A stretch of DNA of 64,000 nucleotides from Oscillospiraceae bacterium (GTDB lineage: Bacteria; Bacillota; Clostridia; Oscillospirales; Oscillospiraceae), in assembly GCA_022846075.1 (NCBI GenBank), contig AP025582.1, forward strand, positions 1,116,001 through 1,180,000, read 5' to 3'. Position numbers and translations under genes: made by a program. The notes beneath the pieces are model-generated. The model had not been told where the DNA came from and ran no database searches. It worked only from the letters and a program-made list of their open reading frames with translations. Below, piece after piece: positions 15,108-23,681 of the stretch; positions within the stretch are counted from its first letter, which is position 1, and each line of letters opens with the position of its first letter.

Positions 15108-16664
15108 GTGAGAAAAGCGAACGTCATCACCGCCCGGGAGGCGGCCCTTCTCGTGAAGGACGGGGACACCATCTCCACCGGCGGCTTCGTCAGCTGCGCC
15201 TGCCCCGAGGGGCTGTCCAAGGCGCTGGAGGAGCGGTTTCTGGAGACCGGGCACCCCCGGGACCTGACCCTCTTCTTCGCCGCCGGGCAGGGCCACCGGG
15301 ACGGCACCGGCGGCGACCACTACGGCCACGAGGGCATGGTGAAGCGGGTCATCGGCGGCCACTGGGACCGGGCGCCCCGGCTGGGGGACCTGGCCCTGGC
15401 GGGGAAAATCGAGGCCTATAACCTACCCCAGGGGGTCATCTCCCACATGTACCGGGACATCGCCGCCCACAACCTGGGCACCTTCACCACTGTGGGACTC
15501 TACACCTTTGCCGACCCCCGCAACGGCGGCGGAAAGCTCAACGACGTGACCACCGAGGATTTGGTGAAGGTGGTCAGCGTGGAGGGGGAGGAGCTGCTCC
15601 TCTACAAGGCCTTCCCCATCGACGTGGTGTTCCTCCGGGCCAGCTACGCCGACGAGTACGGCAACTGCACCGTCCACCGGGAGATCGGCCCCCTGGACGT
15701 CACCGCCATGGCCCAGGCCTGCAAGAACTCCGGGGGCAGGGTCATCGTCCAGGTGGAGAAGATCGTCCAGGGGGGCACCCTGGACCCCAAGCTGGTGGCC
15801 ATCCCCGGCATCTACGTGGACTCCATTGTGGTGGGCAGCGCCGAGGAGAGCGATCAATGCCTGGGGATGCCCTACGACGGCGCCCTCACCGGCGAGTACC
15901 GCATCCCGGTGGACGCCATCCCGCCCATCCCTCTGGACGCCAAGAAGGTCATCGCCCGCCGGGCGGCCATGGAGCTGCCCCGGGACGCGGTGGTGAACCT
16001 GGGCACCGGGGTGCCCGAGAAAATCGCCAACGTCTGCGCCGAGGAGGGCATCTCGGACTACATGACCCTCACCGTGGAGGCCGGCTCGGTGGCCGGGGTG
16101 CCCATGGGAGGCACCCAGTTTGGGGCCGCCGCTAACGCCATGTGCATTATGCCCCACAACGTGCAGTTCGACTTCTACCAGGGCGGCGGGCTGGACATCG
16201 CCTTCCTGGGCCTGGCCGAGACCGCCCCCAACGGGGACCTGAACGTCTCCAAGTTCGGCACCCGGCTGGCCGGGGCCGGGGGCTTCATCGACATCACCCA
16301 GAACGCCAAGAAGGTCTGCTACTGCGGCACCTTCACCGCCAAGGGCCTGGAGGCCCTGTGCGAAAACGGCAGGCTGGTCATCGCCCGGGAGGGGAGCAAG
16401 AAGAAGTTCGTCCAGTCGGTGGAGCACATCACCTTCTCCGGCAAATACGCCGTGAAGGTGGGCCAGCCGGTCCTCTACATCACCGAGCGGGCGGTCTTCG
16501 AGCTGCGGCCGGAGGGGGTCACCCTTACGGAAATCGCCCCCGGCGTGGACCTCCAGACCCAGGTCCTGGACCAGATGGACTTCATGCCCAAGATCGCCAT
16601 GGACCTGAAGCTGATGGACAGCCGTATTTTCCAAGACGAGCCCATGGGGCTCGCCCAGCGCTGA
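15108..16664 (+). CDS. pct: Acyl-CoA:acetate/propionate CoA-transferase
   Basis: A 518-residue class I CoA-transferase with both halves fused, as in propionate CoA-transferase (Pct/YdiF type). N-terminal half: ITAREAALLVKDGDTISTGG and FFAAGQG. C-terminal half: NLGTGVPEKIA and TVEAGSVAGVPMGG, where the Glu is the nucleophile that forms the glutamyl-CoA intermediate. It moves CoA between acyl-CoA and a free acid such as acetate, activating the substrate without ATP or releasing the end product. Start GTG 15108, 12 bases after the crotonase. The exact acids used cannot be told from sequence. Confidence 0.9.
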   Translation: MRKANVITAREAALLVKDGDTISTGGFVSCACPEGLSKALEERFLETGHPRDLTLFFAAGQGHRDGTGGDHYGHEGMVKRVIGGHWDRAPRLGDLALAGKIEAYNLPQGVISHMYRDIAAHNLGTFTTVGLYTFADPRNGGGKLNDVTTEDLVKVVSVEGEELLLYKAFPIDVVFLRASYADEYGNCTVHREIGPLDVTAMAQACKNSGGRVIVQVEKIVQGGTLDPKLVAIPGIYVDSIVVGSAEESDQCLGMPYDGALTGEYRIPVDAIPPIPLDAKKVIARRAAMELPRDAVVNLGTGVPEKIANVCAEEGISDYMTLTVEAGSVAGVPMGGTQFGAAANAMCIMPHNVQFDFYQGGGLDIAFLGLAETAPNGDLNVSKFGTRLAGAGGFIDITQNAKKVCYCGTFTAKGLEALCENGRLVIAREGSKKKFVQSVEHITFSGKYAVKVGQPVLYITERAVFELRPEGVTLTEIAPGVDLQTQVLDQMDFMPKIAMDLKLMDSRIFQDEPMGLAQR

Positions 16665-16686
16665 TGAATAAATAGGAGGGAACCAA

Positions 16687-17823
16687 ATGGAATTCGAATT
16701 GACCCGTGAGCAGGAGCTGGTCCGCAAGATGATGCGGGAATTCACCGAGACCCAGGTGAAGCCCATCGCCGCCGAGACCGACAAGACCTCTACCTATCCC
16801 CGGGAGACCATCGAGAAGCTCTTCGACCTGGGCGTCATGGGGATGATCGTCCCCGAGGCGTACGGCGGGGCCGGGGCCGACGACCTGGCCGGGGCCATCG
16901 CCATCGAGGAGCTGTCCAAGCAGTGCGCCTCCACCGGCGACATCGTGGCCACCCACAACGGCCTGTGCTGCGGGCCTATCCTCCAGCACGGCACCGAGGA
17001 GCAGAAAAAAAAGTACCTGCCCATGCTCACCACCGGCCACCACGTGGGGGCCTTCGCCCTCACCGAGCCCAACGCCGGCTCCGACGCCTCCAAGGGCCAG
17101 ACTGAGGCCCGGCTGGAGGGGGACCACTGGGTGCTGAACGGCTCCAAGATCTTCATCACCAACGGCTACGTGGCCGACGTGTTCGTGGTCTTCGCCATGA
17201 CCGACAAGTCCAAGGGCACCAAGGGAATCTCCGCCTTCATCGTGGAGAGCTCCTACCCCGGCTTCTCCGTGGGCAAGCACGAGGAGAAGATGGGCCTCCA
17301 CGGCTCCCCCACGGCGGAGATCGTCTTCACCGACTGCGTCGTGCCCAAGGAAAACCTGCTGGGCCGGGAGGGCAAGGGCTTCTCCATCGCCATGCAGACC
17401 CTGGACGGGGGCCGCATCGGCATCGCCGCCCAGGCCCTGGGCATCGCCCAGGGGGCCATGGCGGAGGCCATGGACTTCACCAAGACCCGGGTCCAGTTCG
17501 GCAAGCCCATCGACAAGTTCCAGAACACCCAGTTCGTCTTTGCCGATATGTACATGGGCATCCAGGCGGGACAGCTTTTGACCTACAAGGCCGCCGCCTC
17601 CAAGATGGCGGGGAAGCGCTTCACCGTGGACGCCGCCTGCGCCAAGCTCTTCTGCTCGGAGCTGGCCATGAAGACCACCGTCAAGGCCCTCCAGATGTTC
17701 GGCGGCTACGGCTACACCAGGGATTACCCCATCGAACGGATGATGCGGGACGCCAAGATTACCGAAATCTACGAGGGGACCTCCGAAATCCAGCGGGTGG
17801 TCATCTCCGGCAACATTCTGTAA
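16687..17823 (+). CDS. Acyl-CoA dehydrogenase (butyryl-CoA dehydrogenase type)
   Basis: A 378-residue FAD enzyme of the short-chain acyl-CoA dehydrogenase family. Signatures are [67 protein letters not shown] and YEGTSEIQR, the last holding the catalytic Glu. With EtfB and EtfA encoded directly behind, it should act as an enoyl-CoA reductase in fermentation or an acyl-CoA oxidase in the other direction. A strong AGGAGGG site precedes ATG 16687. It is related to, but distinct from, the dehydrogenase domain of the fusion at 39030. Confidence 0.94.
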   Translation: MEFELTREQELVRKMMREFTETQVKPIAAETDKTSTYPRETIEKLFDLGVMGMIVPEAYGGAGADDLAGAIAIEELSKQCASTGDIVATHNGLCCGPILQHGTEEQKKKYLPMLTTGHHVGAFALTEPNAGSDASKGQTEARLEGDHWVLNGSKIFITNGYVADVFVVFAMTDKSKGTKGISAFIVESSYPGFSVGKHEEKMGLHGSPTAEIVFTDCVVPKENLLGREGKGFSIAMQTLDGGRIGIAAQALGIAQGAMAEAMDFTKTRVQFGKPIDKFQNTQFVFADMYMGIQAGQLLTYKAAASKMAGKRFTVDAACAKLFCSELAMKTTVKALQMFGGYGYTRDYPIERMMRDAKITEIYEGTSEIQRVVISGNIL

Positions 17824-17838
17824 GGGAGGAAGGAACTC

Positions 17839-18639
17839 ATGAAAATCATCGTCTGTGTCAAACAGGTCCCCGATACCTCCGGGAAGGTGGCCGTCAACCC
17901 CGACGGCACCCTGAACCGGGCGTCCATGCAGACCATCACCAACCCCGACGACCTGAACGCGGTGGAGGCCGCCCTGAAGCTCAAGGAGGAGACGGGGGCC
18001 ACGGTCACCGTGATTACCATGGGCCCGCCCCCCGCCGAGGGGATGCTCCGGGAGCTGCTGGCCATGGGTGCGGACGACGCGGTGCTGGTGTCCGCCCGGG
18101 AGTTCGGCGGGTCGGACACCTACGCCACCTCCCAAATCCTGGCCGCCGCCATCAAGCGTATCGGCCTGGGGGAGGACGGCGTGGTCCTGTGCGGCCGCCA
18201 GGCCATCGACGGCGACACCGCCCAGGTGGGGCCCCAAATCGCCGAGAAGCTGGGCCTGCCCCAGGTGACCTACGTGGCCGACATCCATAAAACCGGCAAT
18301 ACCTTCTCCTGCAAGCGGATGCTGGAGGACGGCTACATGACCGTGGAGGTGGACGCCCCCTGCCTCCTCACCTGCATCAAGGAGCTGAACGAGCCCCGGT
18401 ACATGTCCGTGAACGGCATCTATAAGGCCTATTCCAAGCCCCTGGCCGTCTTTGATTACGAGGCCCTCAAGGACGACGAACTGGTGGACCCGGCCACCAT
18501 CGGCCTCAAGGGCTCTCCCACCAACATCTTCAAGAGCTTCACCCCGCCCAAGAAGGGGGCGGGCACCATGCTGGCCGGCTCCGGGAAGGACGCCTGCGCC
18601 CTCTTGGCGGGCGCCCTGGCCGAGAAGCACTACATCTGA
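17839..18639 (+). CDS. etfB: Electron transfer flavoprotein, beta subunit
   Basis: A 266-residue EtfB. The start MKIIVCVKQVPDTS, the segment NPDDLNAVEAALKLKEE, TVITMGPPPAEGMLRE and GRQAIDGDTAQVGPQIAEKLGLP are family hallmarks and form the nucleotide site. In clostridia this subunit pairs with EtfA and the dehydrogenase and may bifurcate electrons from NADH to enoyl-CoA and ferredoxin; whether this copy bifurcates cannot be settled from sequence by eye. It starts 15 bases after the dehydrogenase. Confidence 0.95.
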   Translation: MKIIVCVKQVPDTSGKVAVNPDGTLNRASMQTITNPDDLNAVEAALKLKEETGATVTVITMGPPPAEGMLRELLAMGADDAVLVSAREFGGSDTYATSQILAAAIKRIGLGEDGVVLCGRQAIDGDTAQVGPQIAEKLGLPQVTYVADIHKTGNTFSCKRMLEDGYMTVEVDAPCLLTCIKELNEPRYMSVNGIYKAYSKPLAVFDYEALKDDELVDPATIGLKGSPTNIFKSFTPPKKGAGTMLAGSGKDACALLAGALAEKHYI

Positions 18640-18655
18640 GGGAGGAGAGAGGAAC

Positions 18656-19762
18656 ATGACGAATTTCGATAGCACGGCCATTGCCGAATTCAAGAATGTC
18701 TGGGTCTTCTGCGAGCAGCGGGAGGGCAAGCTGTCCTCCACCGCCCTGGAGCTGATTTCCGAGGGCCGCAAGCTGGCCGACGACCTGGGCGGGAAGCTCT
18801 GCGGCGTCCTGCTGGGCGAAAAGGTGGAGGCCTTGGCCGCCGAGCTGGGGGGCCACGGGGCCGACGAGGTGCTGGTGTGCGAGCACCCCCTCCTGAAGGA
18901 CTACACCACCGACGCCTACGCCAAGGTGCTCTGCGACGTGGTGGCCGAGGGCAGGCCCGAGGTGCTCCTTCTGGGCGCCACCAACATCGGCCGGGACCTG
19001 GGCCCCCGCTGCGCCGCCCGGCTCCACACCGGCCTGTGCGCCGACTGCACCCACCTGGACGTGGACGTGGCCAAGTACGTCTCCTACCTGCGGGAGAACT
19101 CCACCCTGGACGTGGACGGCACCGAGTGGGACATGGCCGACCGCAACCTCAAGATGACCCGGCCCGCCTTCGGCGGCCACCTGATGGCCTCCATCATCTG
19201 CCCCCGGTTCCGCCCCTGCATGGCCACCGTCCGCCCCGGCGTGATGAAGAAGGCCCCCTATGACCCGGCCAAGGCCCAGGCGGTGAAGGTCGTGAAGCCC
19301 GCCTTCTCCCTCTGCGAGGCCGACCTCCACACCCGGGTCACCGAGACCGTGAAGGCCGCCAAAAAGCTGGTGGACCTGATCGGGGCCGACTACGTGGTCT
19401 CCGTGGGCCGGGGCATCGCCAAGGACGTGGAGGGCGGCGTGAAGCTGGCCCAGGCCCTGGCCGAAGAGCTGGGCGGCGTGGTGGGCGGCTCCCGGGCCGC
19501 CATCGACTCCGGCTGGCTCTCCGCCGACCACCAGGTGGGACAGACGGGCAAGACCGTCCACCCCAAGGTGTACGTGGCCCTGGGCATCTCCGGGGCCATC
19601 CAGCACAAGGCGGGGATGCAGGACTCGGAGTGCATCGTGGCGGTGAACACCAACGCCGGCGCCCCCATCTTCGAGGTGGCGGACTACGGCATCACCGGCG
19701 ATTTGTTCCAGGTGGTGCCCGAGCTCATCGAGGCCATCCGGGCCGCGAAGGCCGCGAAGTAA
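18656..19762 (+). CDS. etfA: Electron transfer flavoprotein, alpha subunit
   Basis: A 368-residue EtfA with all three parts: a slightly extended N-terminus, domain I (LLGATNIGRDLGPRCAARLHTG) and the C-terminal FAD domain II ([52 protein letters not shown]). No ferredoxin-type cysteine cluster is fused to its N-terminus. ATG 18656 follows GGAGGAGAGAGG; the upstream frame lies in etfB. Last gene of the sigma-54 operon, before a strong terminator. Domain II is clearly homologous to the middle part of the fusion protein at 39030-40940. Confidence 0.95.
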   Translation: MTNFDSTAIAEFKNVWVFCEQREGKLSSTALELISEGRKLADDLGGKLCGVLLGEKVEALAAELGGHGADEVLVCEHPLLKDYTTDAYAKVLCDVVAEGRPEVLLLGATNIGRDLGPRCAARLHTGLCADCTHLDVDVAKYVSYLRENSTLDVDGTEWDMADRNLKMTRPAFGGHLMASIICPRFRPCMATVRPGVMKKAPYDPAKAQAVKVVKPAFSLCEADLHTRVTETVKAAKKLVDLIGADYVVSVGRGIAKDVEGGVKLAQALAEELGGVVGGSRAAIDSGWLSADHQVGQTGKTVHPKVYVALGISGAIQHKAGMQDSECIVAVNTNAGAPIFEVADYGITGDLFQVVPELIEAIRAAKAAK

Positions 19763-19774
19763 GCAAACATCAGA

Positions 19775-19811
19775 AGAGCGGTGGAACGCAATGCGTTCCA
19801 CCGCTCTTTTT
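19775..19811. terminator. Bidirectional terminator after etfA
   Basis: Fifteen-base perfect stem AGAGCGGTGGAACGC with AAT loop, followed by T5. It also terminates the convergent operon that ends at 19816. Confidence 0.92.
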
Positions 19812-19815
19812 CCTT

Positions 19816-20412
19816 TTAAAAGGTCTCGGCCAGGGCATCGGCCTCTTCTCCCGCCCGGGCCAGGAGGGCCCCGGCGTCGTTGCGCACGTCGTCCAGCCCC
19901 TCGGCCCGGAGGAGCAGGGGCTCCCCGATGCCGTACATGCCGCACAGCCCCACGATTTGCCGCCAGCCGCACTCGAACTCGGAGCCATCGTAGTTCCCAC
20001 CCCGGGTGGTGACAAAGAGGAGCTTGTCGGCTCTGCACATGCCGATGGTCTCCCCGTCCGCCCCGTAGCGGAAGGCGATGCCCACCACGGAGACGTGCTC
20101 CAGATAGACCTTCACCGCCGCCGGGAAGGACAGCTCCCAAAAGGGGGCGGCCAGCAGGATCTTGTCGGCGGCGGCGAACTGCCGTGCCAGGGCGAAGTCC
20201 GGGCCGTCAAAGGACTTTTCCCGCTCCAGCGTCCCCAGCCGCTCGATCTCCGCCCCGGTGCGGGGCCGCAGGCCCATGGCGTCCAGGGTCAGCCGTTCCA
20301 CCGCCCAATCCGGGTTCTTCGCCCGCCAGCGGTCCAAAAACCGCTCCGTCAAAGCCAGCGTCCGGGACGCTCCGCCCCGGACGCAGCCGTCGATAAACAA
20401 CAGTGTCTTCAT
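19816..20412 (-). CDS. Flavodoxin-fold NAD(P)H oxidoreductase (azoreductase-like)
   Basis: A 198-residue protein with the flavodoxin-like fold of FMN-dependent NADH-quinone/azo reductases. The N-terminal FMN-phosphate loop is IDGCVRGGASRTLALTE, and the middle has ADKILLAAPFWELSFPAAVKVYLEHV, which forms the flavin site in AzoR/MdaB proteins. It would reduce quinones or other electrophiles. ATG 20412 is preferred over GTG 20424 because GAGG lies just upstream. It is the last gene of a reverse operon, 8 bases after the SGNH hydrolase gene. Confidence 0.8.
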   Translation of the reverse strand: MKTLLFIDGCVRGGASRTLALTERFLDRWRAKNPDWAVERLTLDAMGLRPRTGAEIERLGTLEREKSFDGPDFALARQFAAADKILLAAPFWELSFPAAVKVYLEHVSVVGIAFRYGADGETIGMCRADKLLFVTTRGGNYDGSEFECGWRQIVGLCGMYGIGEPLLLRAEGLDDVRNDAGALLARAGEEADALAETF

Positions 20413-20420
20413 GCTTTCCC

Positions 20421-21182
20421 TCACACAAAATGATGGGCCCGCAGCCCTTCCAGCACAGCCTGGGCCATCCGCTCCTGCCCCGCGGCGTTCAGGTGGTGGG
20501 CGGGGCAGTCGCCGTAATACTGGAGCTGCCGCTCAAACCAGGGGCCGGTGTCCCAGAAGGGGGCGCCGTAGGCCTCGCACAGCTCCCTGGCGATACCGTT
20601 CCACACCGCCAGCCGGTCCTGGGAGCCAAGGAAGCCGTAGCCCCGGTCGAACCAGAGAATGGACAGCACCAGCATGGGCCGGTGGCCGTTACGCTTTAGG
20701 ATGCCCTCCAAATCGGCCCGGTATGCCTTGGCGGTGGCCTCGGGCCGCTTGATGTCGTTGGTGCCAAAGGCCAGGATGACCCCGCCCGCCCCCAGCGTCC
20801 GCCGCTCGAACTGGGCCTTGGCGAAGGCGGCCTCCCCGCCGGGCCAGCCCTCGTTCACCACCCGGACCCTCCGGCCCTCGGCCCGGAGGGCCTTCTCCAC
20901 CAGAGCGGGCCAGGCCTGCTCCGGTGGCCCCGGCTCCTGGGTGGCAGAGAGCCAGTAGCGGGTGTTGGAGTCCCCGAAGGCGGTGATGAGGGCGGGCTTG
21001 GCCGCCTCCGCCACCACCCGCAGACAGAAGGGGCAGTACCATCCCACGCTGCCCGCCCGGCCCTGCCGCTCCCAGAACAGGGGAACGCAGTCGTCCTGGC
21101 GGCCCGTCTCGGGCCGCCAATAGGAGGCCTCCTCGCCCAGCCGGCCCTTCCGCATCTCTCTGCCGCACCAGGGACACTTCAT
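20421..21182 (-). CDS. SGNH/GDSL hydrolase with N-terminal zinc ribbon
   Basis: A 253-residue protein of two parts. Residues 1-60 carry CPWCGREM and WYCPFCLRV, a zinc ribbon resembling the DUF6487 family. Residues 65-253 are an SGNH esterase: GDSN (nucleophile Ser), NEGWPGGE, GTNDIKRP, and the final Asp/His pair CPAHHLNAAGQERMA. Such enzymes hydrolyse acyl or acetyl esters, often on carbohydrates or lipids; the substrate is unknown. No signal peptide is present, so it acts in the cytoplasm. It sits between a VanX-like dipeptidase and a flavin reductase in a six-gene operon. Confidence 0.85.
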   Translation of the reverse strand: MKCPWCGREMRKGRLGEEASYWRPETGRQDDCVPLFWERQGRAGSVGWYCPFCLRVVAEAAKPALITAFGDSNTRYWLSATQEPGPPEQAWPALVEKALRAEGRRVRVVNEGWPGGEAAFAKAQFERRTLGAGGVILAFGTNDIKRPEATAKAYRADLEGILKRNGHRPMLVLSILWFDRGYGFLGSQDRLAVWNGIARELCEAYGAPFWDTGPWFERQLQYYGDCPAHHLNAAGQERMAQAVLEGLRAHHFV

Positions 21183-21192
21183 CTACGCCACC

Positions 21193-21900
21193 TCATCCGT
21201 CACACTCCGGGCAGTAGCCGTAGAAGGGCGCCTTGCCCGTCCGCGCGGCCCACTGCCGCTCGCCGTAGGCATAATGCCACCACTCGCAGGGGTAGTTCAC
21301 CAGCCCCACCTCTGCCATCAGGTGGTAGAGGAGCCGCCGGTTGTCTCGGGCCTCCTCCAATCCGGGGGGGCAGGCCCGCTCCAGCCAGTCGGTGTGGGCC
21401 AGGTCGGTAAAGTCGTCGAAGCCGGTGCCCATCTCCAGGGGCGCCCTGTCTCTGCACAGGGTCAGGTCCACCGCCCCGCCGGTGGTGTGGGGCGCGGGGC
21501 GGCCGGGCCGCTTCACGGGCCGGGCCACGAAGTCGTCCAAAATCAGCTCCACCTCGGCGGGGCTGGCCTGGGGGCGCTCCCGGGCAACCACCTCCCGGAA
21601 CTGGTCGTAGAGGGCCTTCTGGACCCGCAGGGGCCGCAGGCCGTCGAAAATGAGGAGGGACCAGCCCTCCGGCAATAGCTCCGCCGCCCGGACCAGCCGC
21701 AGGGCCAGCCCCCGGCGCAGGAGGCACCGGTCCATGGCCCCGGGCAGGCCCTGGGAGAGGTAGGCCCCGTTGTAGGCGATCCGGGGGGACAGCTCGGTGG
21801 GGTCCACCAGAGGCTCCCCCCGCTCCGCCGGGGCGGGCACCTTCTCCCAGTCGTCCTTGGGGGCGGCGGGGATGGGGGCTAAAAAGTCACGGGGGAACAT
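21193..21900 (-). CDS. D-alanyl-D-alanine dipeptidase, VanX/DdpX family (M15D)
   Basis: A 235-residue zinc peptidase. The metal-binding motifs are visible: PHTTGGAVDL (the H-x6-D pair) and EWWHYAYGERQW (Glu base and third His ligand). The N-terminal RIAYNGAYLSQG and LLIFDGLRPLRVQ are also typical. It cleaves D-Ala-D-Ala. Without a VanA/VanH partner nearby, the likely role is recycling wall-derived dipeptide, not vancomycin resistance. ATG 21900 is used; longer upstream readings in this frame run through the GNAT gene. It overlaps or abuts neighbours on both sides, so translation is probably coupled. Confidence 0.88.
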   Translation of the reverse strand: MFPRDFLAPIPAAPKDDWEKVPAPAERGEPLVDPTELSPRIAYNGAYLSQGLPGAMDRCLLRRGLALRLVRAAELLPEGWSLLIFDGLRPLRVQKALYDQFREVVARERPQASPAEVELILDDFVARPVKRPGRPAPHTTGGAVDLTLCRDRAPLEMGTGFDDFTDLAHTDWLERACPPGLEEARDNRRLLYHLMAEVGLVNYPCEWWHYAYGERQWAARTGKAPFYGYCPECDG

Positions 21901-21902
21901 GG

Positions 21903-22580
21903 TCAAACCACCTCGAACCAACTGGACACCACGCCGGTCTGGGCGAAGCCCGTCTGCTCGTAGAGCCCCATGGCGGCGGCGTTGGCGGTGGAGACCAGCA
22001 GGGAGCAGGCCCCGGCCTTGGGCCCCAAAGACTCCAGAGCGGTGAGCAGCAGCGCCCGCCCCAGGCCCAGCCGGCGCAGCTCCGGGTCCACCGCCAGGGT
22101 GGTGAGCTGGGGGGCCTTCTCGCTCAAATCCAGGCAGAACGCCCCGATGAGCTGCTCCCCCTGGTAGGCCAGGGTATACCGGCAGTTGGGCAGCCGCAGG
22201 TCGCCCTGGCCCTGGGTCTTGGCGTTGGGCACGTCCCGGTAGGCCTTGTTCACCAGCTCCAGGTAGGTCTTCTCCTCCAGGGCCTTCTTCACCGGCTTCA
22301 GGATAAATTTCTGGGTGGGCTTGGGCAGGTCGGGGCCCAGGGCCCGCTCCATGGTCACCATGTCGTGGACGTGGGTCAGCCGCCACACCCCCACGGGGCC
22401 GGGGTGGAGGGGCTCCCCCTCGGGCAGGGAGGTGGCCCAGACCTGCTTGGCCCCGGTCTTTTTCAGCTTTTCCATGCCCTTGCCCAGGGCCTCGCCCAGC
22501 CGGTCCTCCGGGCAGTCCCGGAGGATGAGGTAGCCGATGCCCCGGGTGGGCACCTCTCTTTGGATGACTTCGAGAACCAT
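21903..22580 (-). CDS. GNAT-family N-acetyltransferase
   Basis: A 225-residue protein with a GNAT domain in the C-terminal half: LIGAFCLDL, then LTTLAVDPELRRLGLGRALL, where RRLGLGRA is the acetyl-CoA pyrophosphate loop, and ANAAAMGLYEQTGFAQTGV near the end. Residues 1-90 are an additional domain (GIGYLILRDCPEDRL) of a degenerate GNAT type. The acceptor is unknown. It starts at ATG 22580, 13 bases after the M24 peptidase, and its stop lies 2 bases before the VanX-like start. Confidence 0.85.
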   Translation of the reverse strand: MVLEVIQREVPTRGIGYLILRDCPEDRLGEALGKGMEKLKKTGAKQVWATSLPEGEPLHPGPVGVWRLTHVHDMVTMERALGPDLPKPTQKFILKPVKKALEEKTYLELVNKAYRDVPNAKTQGQGDLRLPNCRYTLAYQGEQLIGAFCLDLSEKAPQLTTLAVDPELRRLGLGRALLLTALESLGPKAGACSLLVSTANAAAMGLYEQTGFAQTGVVSSWFEVV

Positions 22581-22593
22581 AGAAGGCTCCTCC

Positions 22594-23658
22594 TTACAGA
22601 ATGATAAGCTCCTTGGGGGAGTGGGTGATGTCGGTGTGTCCGCCTTCCTCCATGCGCACCACGTCCTCGATGCGCACGCCGAACTGGCCGGGGATGTAGA
22701 TGCCCGGCTCGGCGGAGACCATGGCCCCCACGGGCATGGGGGTGGTGTCCCGGGTGTTGGCGTTAGGGTTTTCGTGGATCTCGATGCCCACGCTGTGGCC
22801 GTAGCCGTGGCCGAAGAACCGGCCGTAGCCCGCCTCCTCGATGACCTTGGCGGCGGCGGCGTGAATCTCGGTGCCCGGTACCCCGGCCTTAGAGGCGGCG
22901 ATGCCCGCAAGCTGGGCCTTCAGCACGGTGTCATAGACCTTTTTCTTGTCGTCGTCGATCTCCCCCAGGGCCACGGTGCGGGTCATGTCGGAGCAGTAGC
23001 CCTCATAGATGCAGCCGAAGTCCATGGTGATGAACTCGCCCTTCTGGACCTTCCGGGGGCCGGGGACGGCGTGGGGGCGGCTGCCGTTGGGGCCGGAGGC
23101 CACGATGGGGTCGAAGGAGGTCTTGTGGGCGCCGAAGCGCATCATGTCGTATACCAGCTTGGCGGCGATCTCCTGCTCGGTGACCCCGGGCTGGATGAAT
23201 TTGCAAATTTCCGCGAAGGCCTTGTCGGTGATCTCCTGGGCCTTCACCATCCGGGCGAACTCCTCCTCGTCCTTGGCCGCCCGCAGGCCGGTGACCAGCC
23301 CCCCGGCGTACACCAGCTCGGCGTGGAGCTCCTTTTTCAGGAAATTGTACTGGGACAGGGACATGTAGTTGTCCTCGATGCCCAGCTTTTTGACGCCGTG
23401 GGCGTCCAAAAACTCGTTGATGAGCACGGTGTAGTTGCGGCCCTTGTCCACGGTGAGCACCTCGGCGCTGGTGACGGTCTCCTCGGCAACCTCGGTGTAG
23501 CGGGAGTCGGTGATATACCGGCAGGCGGAGGGGGCGACGACGGCGAAGCCCTCCCCCCGCAGGCCCACGGCGTAGAACTCGCCGGGCTCGGAGTTGACGA
23601 GCATGGCGTCGATGTGGTACTCGGACAGCTTGGCGGCGATCTGGGTGAGATGATTCAT
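22594..23658 (-). CDS. Xaa-Pro aminopeptidase/dipeptidase, M24 family
   Basis: A 354-residue two-domain metallopeptidase. The creatinase-like N-terminal domain (1-125) is followed by the pita-bread catalytic domain. The five metal ligands are in place: Asp in TMDFGCIYEGYCSDMTRT (two Asp), His in FFGHGYGHSVGIEIHE, Glu in SAEPGIYIPG and Glu in GVRIEDVV. It removes residues ahead of proline in peptides in the cytoplasm. It follows a small XRE regulator by 23 bases and leads a run of peptide- and wall-recycling genes. Confidence 0.93.
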   Translation of the reverse strand: MNHLTQIAAKLSEYHIDAMLVNSEPGEFYAVGLRGEGFAVVAPSACRYITDSRYTEVAEETVTSAEVLTVDKGRNYTVLINEFLDAHGVKKLGIEDNYMSLSQYNFLKKELHAELVYAGGLVTGLRAAKDEEEFARMVKAQEITDKAFAEICKFIQPGVTEQEIAAKLVYDMMRFGAHKTSFDPIVASGPNGSRPHAVPGPRKVQKGEFITMDFGCIYEGYCSDMTRTVALGEIDDDKKKVYDTVLKAQLAGIAASKAGVPGTEIHAAAAKVIEEAGYGRFFGHGYGHSVGIEIHENPNANTRDTTPMPVGAMVSAEPGIYIPGQFGVRIEDVVRMEEGGHTDITHSPKELIIL

Positions 23659-23681
23659 GGTGATGACTTCCTTTCTGATTG

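Noticed and set aside
14319-19762. Complete acetyl-CoA to butyrate pathway
   Set aside because: Thiolase and 3-hydroxybutyryl-CoA dehydrogenase genes are absent here, so only the later steps can be supported from this window.
21193-21900. Vancomycin-resistance cluster (VanX-like gene)
   Set aside because: No VanH, VanA or VanS/R genes are nearby; neighbours are peptide and wall-recycling genes, so a housekeeping dipeptidase is more likely.
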